A stretch of 19,728 bases of DNA from assembly GCA_910586745.1 (NCBI GenBank), contig CAJUJZ010000020.1:1-19728 (forward strand), in the 5' to 3' direction. Source of the stretch: an uncultured Mucispirillum sp. Its GTDB lineage: Bacteria; Chrysiogenota; Deferribacteres; Deferribacterales; Mucispirillaceae. Below, piece after piece: positions 14,129 to 19,728 of the stretch. Position 1 is the stretch's first letter. Each line of letters begins with the position of its first letter. The position numbers and the translations under genes were made by a program. The notes under the pieces are model-generated. The model was not told where the DNA came from and did not search any database. It saw only the letters and a list, made by a program, of their open reading frames with translations.

Positions 14129-16405
14129 ATGATGAAAAGAATAGTGCTTATTTTTTTTACAGCTGTTATTGCAATAATATCTTTTAATATAAATAATATT
14201 TATGCTGCTGTTATAGATGAAGTTCGTTTTGAAGGAAATAAACGGATACCTGATACAAGGATTACTCCATACCTTATAAAAGCTGGTAGAGAGTTTGATA
14301 TTAAAGAATTCAATGAAAGCATAAAAAAATTATACGGCACAGGTCTTTTTTTAAATATAGATGGTGATTTATCTGTTGATGGTGATAAATTCGTTTTAAC
14401 ATATGTTCTTGAAGAAATGCCTATTGTAGGAAGTATTGTCTTTAAGGGCAATAAAGAAGTAAAAAACTCTAAATTGAAGGAAGATTTTCCTTTTAAAACT
14501 GGCTCTGTCTTAAGTTTTTCAAGTCTTGAAAAAGCTCTTTCAAAAATCAAATCAGTTTATGAAGAAGAAAATAGATACGGCACTCAGGTTAATTTCAGAA
14601 TAGAGCCAAGAACAGTGAATAGTGTTGATATTTATTTTGATATAGAAGAAAAACCAAAAGCAAAAATTTATAATATTTATATATATGGTAATGATAATGT
14701 TACACGGGATACAATAGTTGCAGCTATTCCAACAAAAGAGCGTGGTTTCTGGTCATTTATTACAAGCAGTGGTAAAATATCACAGGAAATGATGGATGCA
14801 GACAGGGAATTAATCAGAATGCTGTACCTTGAAAAAGGTTATGCGAAAGTATCTGTAGGTCATCCTGAATTAGTATATGAAAAAGATGCTCCAGATAGAG
14901 CAAGTCTTTATTTCAGAGTGCAGGAAAATGACCAGTATTTTGTTCGTTCAGTAGATATTATGGGTAATGAAAAGCTTTCAAAGGATGAGCTTTCAAAATA
15001 TATCAGCTTGAAACCAACAGATGTATTTAATATCCGTAAATATCAGGAAGATATCGCAAAACTTACAGAAGCATATACATCTATTGGTTATGCTTATGCC
15101 AATGTTGAGCCTGTAATCAACCTTGATGATGAAACAAAAGAAGTAGACATTACTTATAAAGTGGAAGAAAGTTTCCTTGTTCATATTGGCAGAATAAATA
15201 TTAAGGGCAATACTGTTACAAATGACCGTGTAATAAGACGACAGATAGATCAAATGGAAGGGGCTCTTTATAACAGTCGTCTTATCCGTGAAGCAAAAGC
15301 TAATACAATGGGAACTGGTTATTTTGAAAATGTGCAGATAGCTGAAAGAAATGTTACAAAAGATGTAGTAGATTTAGATGTAACAGTTAAAGAGCAGTCT
15401 ACAGGTACATTTAGTTTAGGTGCAGCTTATTCTACAATAGACGGACTTTTAGGTATGGTGCAGTTGTCTCGTAATAACTTTATGGGCTGGGGACATTCTC
15501 TTTCATTAAGAGCAGAAATATCTCAGGAGAGAATGGACTTTTATTTCAGCTATACAGACCCATGGCTTTTTGACTGGCCAGTATCAGCAGGTATTGACTT
15601 ATTTTCTCTTGAAAGAGAATGGTATGAATACAGCAGGCGTTCTGTTGGTGGTGCATTACGATTAGGTCACTCTATCATAAAACGCAGACTTTTTATGAAC
15701 TACAGATTTTCTGTTTATACTGTAGATATATTTGATATACAAGATGATGCATCTTATTATGTAAGGCAGCAGCAGGGTATGCTTGAAACACACAGCTTTT
15801 CTCCATCTATTATGTGGAACAGCCTTGATAACCCTATGGACCCTACAAGAGGAAACAAAAGCCAGCTTTATTTTGATTTTGCTGGCAGTTTCTTAGGTGG
15901 TGATGCTCAGTTCTTTAAAATAGGTGCTGAAACTACCCAGTATTTCCCAATAGCTTTTAATGGAGCATTAGGTTTTATGCTGCATGGCGAAGCTGGTTAT
16001 ATTACATCTATTAAAGATGGTGTGCCACTGCCTATTGATGAAAGATTCCGTCTTGGTGGTATTAACAGTGTCCGTGGTTATGATTATGGTGATATAAGCC
16101 CTATTGATAAAGATGGTCATAGATATGGCGGCGATGCATATTATCAAGTAAATGCTGAATTTATTTTCCCCATTAAGCAGGATATTAAATTAAAAGGCGT
16201 AATCTTTGTGGATATGGGGCAGGCAGTAGATACAAAAAATGAAGATTATTTTAGCAAAATGCCTCTTTTTACTGCTGGTGTAGGTTTAAGATGGGTTACT
16301 CCAATGGGACCATTTAGAATTGAATGGGGTTATAAACTTAATAGAGAATCTCATGATACTTCACAGCCATATAAATTTGAATTTTCCATTGGTGGAACAT
16401 TCTAA
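14129..16405 (+). CDS. bamA: Outer membrane protein assembly factor BamA
   Basis: BamA is the Omp85 core of the BAM machine, which folds beta-barrel proteins into the outer membrane. It has 758 residues. A signal peptide covers about 1-26 (hydrophobic core, cleavage after IYA). Five POTRA domains span roughly 27-415, beginning VIDEVRFEGNKRI and with later starts such as KIYNIYIYGNDNV, YFVRSVDIMGNEKLS and HIGRINIKGNTV. The barrel runs from about 420 and includes the conserved loop motif VRGY (648-651) within LGGINSVRGYDYG. It ends in GGTF with the C-terminal Phe typical of barrel proteins. GGAG at 14114-14117 supports ATG 14129, and a second ATG follows directly. It starts 5 nt after hisG and begins the bamA-skp-lpxD-fabZ-lpxA cluster. 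Confidence 0.97.
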   Translation: MMKRIVLIFFTAVIAIISFNINNIYAAVIDEVRFEGNKRIPDTRITPYLIKAGREFDIKEFNESIKKLYGTGLFLNIDGDLSVDGDKFVLTYVLEEMPIVGSIVFKGNKEVKNSKLKEDFPFKTGSVLSFSSLEKALSKIKSVYEEENRYGTQVNFRIEPRTVNSVDIYFDIEEKPKAKIYNIYIYGNDNVTRDTIVAAIPTKERGFWSFITSSGKISQEMMDADRELIRMLYLEKGYAKVSVGHPELVYEKDAPDRASLYFRVQENDQYFVRSVDIMGNEKLSKDELSKYISLKPTDVFNIRKYQEDIAKLTEAYTSIGYAYANVEPVINLDDETKEVDITYKVEESFLVHIGRINIKGNTVTNDRVIRRQIDQMEGALYNSRLIREAKANTMGTGYFENVQIAERNVTKDVVDLDVTVKEQSTGTFSLGAAYSTIDGLLGMVQLSRNNFMGWGHSLSLRAEISQERMDFYFSYTDPWLFDWPVSAGIDLFSLEREWYEYSRRSVGGALRLGHSIIKRRLFMNYRFSVYTVDIFDIQDDASYYVRQQQGMLETHSFSPSIMWNSLDNPMDPTRGNKSQLYFDFAGSFLGGDAQFFKIGAETTQYFPIAFNGALGFMLHGEAGYITSIKDGVPLPIDERFRLGGINSVRGYDYGDISPIDKDGHRYGGDAYYQVNAEFIFPIKQDIKLKGVIFVDMGQAVDTKNEDYFSKMPLFTAGVGLRWVTPMGPFRIEWGYKLNRESHDTSQPYKFEFSIGGTF

Positions 16406-16524
16406 GATAATTAATAAAATTAATTTTCTTAAAAACTTGCCTGTAGAGAAGATTTGTGCTATAACTATTAAAATTATTTTATTAAAAATAGAAAAAATAT
16501 AATATAAAAAAATAGGAGATTACA

Positions 16525-17052
16525 ATGAAAAAATCTTTATTATTAGTAGTTTTATTTTGCTTTCTAGCAGCTAATACTGTTTTTGCTCAAGGAAAAATAG
16601 CAATCATAGATGTTCAGGCTATTACTTTCCAGTCTAAAGCAGGTCAAAAATCAATTGAAGAATTAAAAGGTTTAGAACAAACTGCTTTGAAAAAAATAGA
16701 AGCAAAAAGAGCTGAAGTTAAAAAATTAGCAGATAGTATTAATAATCAAAAAGCTTCTCTTTCTCCATCAGCATTACAAGACAAAAACCTTGAATTAAAT
16801 AGAAAAAGTGTAGAACTTGAAAGGCTTGAAAAAGATTTACAGGCAGAGTTTCAAACAGCACAGGCTAAAAAATGGGATGGTATCTTAAAAGAAGTTGAAC
16901 CAGTTATTAATGATTACGCAAAAGAAAAAGGCTTTGATTTAGTGTTTATTGTTCAACCTGGTATTTTAGCTTATGCTAACCCTGCTGTTGATATAACAAA
17001 AGAAATTATTTCAAGATTTGATATAAAATGGTCAAAAAAAGGCACTAAATAA
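16525..17052 (+). CDS. skp: Periplasmic chaperone Skp/OmpH
   Basis: Skp holds unfolded outer-membrane proteins in the periplasm on their way to BamA. It has 175 residues. The signal peptide is about 1-21, with cleavage after VFA. The mature part begins KIAIIDVQAITFQSKAGQKS, then a long Lys/Glu-rich coiled-coil arm (about 50-125), and returns in YAKEKGFDLVFIVQPGILAYANPAVDIT, the typical closing strand region of the family. AGGAG (16514-16518) lies 6 nt before the ATG. A 119-nt AT-rich gap separates it from bamA; a TATAAT (16498-16503) there has no good -35. lpxD follows after 14 nt. Confidence 0.95.
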   Translation: MKKSLLLVVLFCFLAANTVFAQGKIAIIDVQAITFQSKAGQKSIEELKGLEQTALKKIEAKRAEVKKLADSINNQKASLSPSALQDKNLELNRKSVELERLEKDLQAEFQTAQAKKWDGILKEVEPVINDYAKEKGFDLVFIVQPGILAYANPAVDITKEIISRFDIKWSKKGTK

Positions 17053-17066
17053 AAGGTAAGCTTTTT

Positions 17067-18077
17067 ATGGCACATCATAATATAAAAGTTAAGTTATCTA
17101 ATATAGCCACTCTTTTAGGCGGCTCTTTACAAGGGGATGATATTGAGATTACTGGTTTCTGCACGCCAGAAAATCAGGAAAATGGCTCAATATGTATAAT
17201 TTCAGCAAAACAGTATATTCGGTATACAAAAGAAGGTCAGGCTTCTGCATATATTGTTACAGAAGGATTAAATGTAGAAACAGATAAACCTTTAGTAATT
17301 GTAAAAGATGCAAGACCTGCACTTGTTAAAATATTATCTTATATTTATCCTGCAGAACCAGTGAAAGAATATATTTCAAAATTTGCAGCAATAGATGAAA
17401 GTGCTGTTATTGAACATCCATGCCATATAGATAATTTTGTATCAGTTGGTAAAAATGTCCGTATTGGTAAAAATACAAAAATTTATCCTAATGTAGTTAT
17501 TGGTGATAATATTACAATAGGCGAAAACTGTATTATATATGGTAATGTTACTTTATATGAAAATATTACTGTCGGAAATAATGTAATCATTCACGCTGGA
17601 GCAGTTATTGGTGCAGACGGCTTTGGTTTTATACCAGGTGAAAATCCTACAAAAATACCACAAAAAGGCACTGTTATATTACATGATTTTGTAGAAATTG
17701 GTGCAAATGCATGTATAGACAGGGCAACAATAGGCTCAACAGAAATAGGCTTTGGAACAAAACTTGATGATTTAGTTATGGTTGGGCATAATACTCATCT
17801 TGGTAAAGCTTGTTTAATTGCCAGTCAGGTTGGTTTCAGTGGCAGTATTAAAGCTGGAGATTTTATTGTTGCAGGTGGTCAGGTTGGTTTTGCAGACCAT
17901 ATTACAATAGCATCAGGTTCAATGTTTGGCGGTCAAAGTGGAGTGCCAAGCAGTATTGATAAAAAAGGTATGTATCTTGGCTCACCTTGTATGGAGTTTG
18001 GCAAGTTTGCTAAATCTCATGCAGTATTTCAAGAACTGCCTGCATTAAAACGGAGGGTTAGAGACTTTGGAAAATAG
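17067..18077 (+). CDS. lpxD: UDP-3-O-acylglucosamine N-acyltransferase LpxD
   Basis: LpxD adds the second (N-linked) acyl chain to UDP-3-O-acylglucosamine from acyl-ACP, step three of lipid A synthesis. It has 336 residues. The N-terminal uridine-binding domain is about 1-100. A left-handed beta helix of hexapeptide repeats (VRIGKN, VVIGDN, ITIGEN and so on) spans about 110-300. The conserved DGFGF (184-188) and the catalytic His at 241 (VMVGHNTHLG) are present. A C-terminal helix ends in ALKRRVRDFGK. AAAGG (17052-17056) precedes the ATG. Its end overlaps the fabZ start by 11 bp. Confidence 0.97.
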   Translation: MAHHNIKVKLSNIATLLGGSLQGDDIEITGFCTPENQENGSICIISAKQYIRYTKEGQASAYIVTEGLNVETDKPLVIVKDARPALVKILSYIYPAEPVKEYISKFAAIDESAVIEHPCHIDNFVSVGKNVRIGKNTKIYPNVVIGDNITIGENCIIYGNVTLYENITVGNNVIIHAGAVIGADGFGFIPGENPTKIPQKGTVILHDFVEIGANACIDRATIGSTEIGFGTKLDDLVMVGHNTHLGKACLIASQVGFSGSIKAGDFIVAGGQVGFADHITIASGSMFGGQSGVPSSIDKKGMYLGSPCMEFGKFAKSHAVFQELPALKRRVRDFGK

Positions 18078-18513
18078 AGTTATAGAAATAGATGAAATAA
18101 AACAAATACTTCCACATAGATATCCTTTTTTACTTGTAGATAGAGTTACAGAAATAACTGATAATAAAATTATAGGTTATAAAAATGTGACAGTAAATGA
18201 AGAGTTTTTTAATGGTCATTTTCCAGATTTTCCTGTTATGCCGGGAGTATTAATTATAGAAGCTCTTGCTCAGATTTCTGGTATATTTGGTATTTTAAAA
18301 ATGAAAGAAGACGGCACATATAAAGAAGGACTTAAAACATTATTCACAGGTATAAATAATGTAAAATTTTCACACCCTGTAAGACCGGGGGACAGACTTA
18401 CACTAGAAGCTGAATTTGTTAAACAGAAAATGGGTATCTGGTGGTTTAAGGTTTGTGCAAAAGTTGATGATAAAACAGCTGTAAAAGCAGAATTATCTGC
18501 AGCATTAAAGTAA
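18067..18513 (+). CDS. fabZ: 3-hydroxyacyl-ACP dehydratase FabZ
   Basis: FabZ dehydrates 3-hydroxyacyl-ACP in fatty acid synthesis, competing with LpxA/LpxD for the same substrates; hence its place in the lpx cluster. It has 148 residues, a single hot-dog fold. It opens with ILPHRYPFLLVDRV, then GHFPDFPVMPGVLIIEALAQ with catalytic His51 and Glu65, then FSHPVRPGDRL. The start is TTG at 18067: the strong CGGAGGG (18051-18057) lies 9 nt upstream inside lpxD, and no ATG fits. TTG plus the overlap suggests translation tuned to lpxD. Confidence 0.97.
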   Translation: MENRVIEIDEIKQILPHRYPFLLVDRVTEITDNKIIGYKNVTVNEEFFNGHFPDFPVMPGVLIIEALAQISGIFGILKMKEDGTYKEGLKTLFTGINNVKFSHPVRPGDRLTLEAEFVKQKMGIWWFKVCAKVDDKTAVKAELSAALK

Positions 18514-18528
18514 TATAAGGGGGAATAT

Positions 18529-19305
18529 ATGGCAATACACCCAAGTGCAGAAGTACATAAAAGTGCAATTGTAGCAGAAAGTGCAGAGATAGGCAGAAAT
18601 GCTTATGTTGGACCACATTGTGTAATAGGTGAAAATGTAAAAATAGGTATGAATGCAATAGTAGAATGTCATACAGAAATAGGGGATAGAACTATTTTAT
18701 CGCCAAATGCACATGTGGGTGGTGCGCCGCAGGATTATTCCTTTAAAAATGAAGATACAAAACTAATCATAGGCACAGACTGTCTAATTAGAGAGTTTGC
18801 TCCAATTCACAGAGCCACAACAAAAGAAGATTGGAAAACAGTAATTGGCAATGGCTGCATGATTATGGCTTTATCACATATTGGACATGACTGTAAATTT
18901 GGAAATAATGTTACACTTGTAGCATCTATGATACCGGGTCATGTTCATATTGATGATTATGCTTTAATTTCAGGCTATGCAGGAATACATCAGGGTGTTC
19001 ATGTTGGCACAATGGCTATGGTTGCAGGTATGAGCCATATTTCATTAGATGTGCCGCCATACTGTATTGCAGCAAACCCAGTTAAAGGCAGAATAGCAGG
19101 GCTTAATGTGGTTGGTTTAAAAAGGCGTGGCGTATCAAGCGAAGCAAGACGAGAGCTTGCTCGTGCTTTAAAAATATTTCTTGACAGGTCATATACATTA
19201 GATGCTGCTAAAGAAAAGTTAAAAGAATTAGAGCAGTTTGATGAAGTTGTTACTTTTAGAAACTTTATAGAAGAATCTTCCCGCAGAGGAATAACAAGAG
19301 TTTAG
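18529..19305 (+). CDS. lpxA: UDP-N-acetylglucosamine O-acyltransferase LpxA
   Basis: LpxA catalyses the first step of lipid A synthesis, transfer of a 3-hydroxyacyl chain from ACP to UDP-GlcNAc. It has 258 residues. Hexapeptide-repeat helix is about 1-190 (AEIGRN, CVIGEN, VKIGMN and so on). GGAPQDYSFKNEDTKLIIG matches the family's PQD loop. The catalytic His is His120 in HIGHDCKFGNN. The C-terminal helical part from about 195 carries GLNVVGLKRRGVS and ends in RRGITRV. AGGGGG (18518-18523) precedes the ATG. It is the last gene of the cluster in the window. lpxI or lpxB, often next, would lie beyond the repeat array if present. Confidence 0.97.
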   Translation: MAIHPSAEVHKSAIVAESAEIGRNAYVGPHCVIGENVKIGMNAIVECHTEIGDRTILSPNAHVGGAPQDYSFKNEDTKLIIGTDCLIREFAPIHRATTKEDWKTVIGNGCMIMALSHIGHDCKFGNNVTLVASMIPGHVHIDDYALISGYAGIHQGVHVGTMAMVAGMSHISLDVPPYCIAANPVKGRIAGLNVVGLKRRGVSSEARRELARALKIFLDRSYTLDAAKEKLKELEQFDEVVTFRNFIEESSRRGITRV

Positions 19306-19460
19306 TTATATATGCTAAAACAGTTTAATATTATAGATACTTATTTGTAACTCATTATGACATAGTTATATAATGTTTTATACAGCAGTGTAAAATGGTT
19401 ATTTTAAGCAAAGCAAAGAAACTGCAAAATTAACTGATGATGGTAGTATCTATTAAAGCA

Positions 19461-19728
19461 TAAATTATAAGAAACATAGTGTTTTTTATATAGAGGTGTT
19501 AAGAGCCACAGGAAGTGGCGTCGCGTAGCGCGAGTGTATTTTATGAGGACTGCCAAATTCCCGACCAAATAGGGAGGAAACAGAATTTGCACAGGCTGAG
19601 AGTGATAGGCGAATTTATTTCGCCAGAGCGTAAATTATAAAAAAGCAGGTCGTTTTTTATATAGAGTTGTTAGGAGCCACAGGAAGTGGCGTCGCGTAGC
19701 GCGAGTGTATTTTATGAGGACTGCCAAA
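19461..19728. repeat. Tandem 171-bp structured intergenic repeat (array 2), running off the window
   Basis: Two head-to-tail units with a 171-bp period. 19503-19557 and 19674-19728 are identical over 55 nt; the AT-rich lead-ins (19461-19502 and 19631-19673) are alike but diverged with a one-base indel. Elements: hairpin GCCAC/GTGGC (19505-19519); hairpin TCGCG/CGCGA (19521-19533); a larger stem CAAATTC/GAATTTG (19554-19560/19583-19589) with a purine-rich loop; and a 17-nt hairpin GGCGAA/TTCGCC with TTTAT loop (19608-19624). These match elements of the 1934-2281 array, with base-pair-preserving changes. There is no credible ORF. The stretch 19306-19460 before it holds no gene that I can support. 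Confidence 0.82.

Noticed and set aside
14200..15253. Minus-strand open frames inside bamA and other long genes
   Set aside because: They are antisense shadows of strongly recognised coding genes and show no independent protein features.
19353..19379. CATTAT/ATAATG plus four T's after lpxA as a terminator
   Set aside because: The stem is AT-only with an 11-nt loop, within what chance gives in this AT-rich DNA.
19503..19590. GCCACAG and GAGGAAA in array 2 as pieces of RNase P RNA
   Set aside because: Order and spacing do not match RNase P conserved regions, and the unit is only 171 nt and tandemly repeated.
19404..19592. Minus-strand 62-codon frame across the repeat
   Set aside because: It crosses the repeat boundary, has no ribosome-binding site and no recognisable protein features.

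Overview
The window looks like a chromosomal stretch of an AT-rich, Gram-negative, LPS-making bacterium. Gene order (ffh-rpsP-KH-rimM-trmD-rplS, rplM-rpsI, rpmE-thyX, DUF1385-prfA-prmC-murA-hisG, bamA-skp-lpxD-fabZ-lpxA), low GC and protein style suggest a member of the Deferribacteres, perhaps Mucispirillum-like. That placement is from memory and unverified. All intact genes are on the + strand.

Layout. 1-438 is the C-terminal relic of an IS30-like transposase, broken by a stop codon and a frameshift. 460-1907 is a promoter, a leader hairpin and ffh (TTG start). 1934-2281 is a non-coding tandem pair of a 166-bp structured repeat. 2335-5038 is rpsP-khpA-rimM-trmD-rplS; trmD is fused in frame to a second SPOUT-type RNA methyltransferase. 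5130-5964 is rplM-rpsI. 5965-6509 is non-coding, with a terminator and possible decayed sequence. 6510-8087 encodes a one-TM, Q/A/P-rich, TPR envelope protein resembling MshN/GspB in design. 8220-9240 is rpmE (with a leader hairpin) and thyX. 9400-14123 is DUF1385-prfA-prmC-murA-hisG, tightly packed. 14129-19305 is bamA-skp-lpxD-fabZ-lpxA, for outer-membrane protein assembly and lipid A synthesis. 19461-19728 holds a second tandem repeat (171-bp period) that runs off the window.

The genes serve basic growth: SRP targeting (Ffh), ribosomal proteins and rRNA/tRNA maturation, translation termination (PrfA and its methylase PrmC), dTMP synthesis (ThyX), the first committed peptidoglycan step (MurA) and outer-membrane building (BamA, Skp, LpxD, FabZ, LpxA).

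The most novel signal is the relationship between the two non-coding repeat arrays. They differ in sequence, but they align without gaps over 32 nt and share a separate 17-nt hairpin. Across three small helices I count four compensatory base-pair swaps and three wobble-compatible changes. This supports a conserved folded RNA (or transcribed palindromic element), read on the + strand, in tandem units of about 170 nt placed after the 3' ends of operons. I do not recognise it as a known RNA family.
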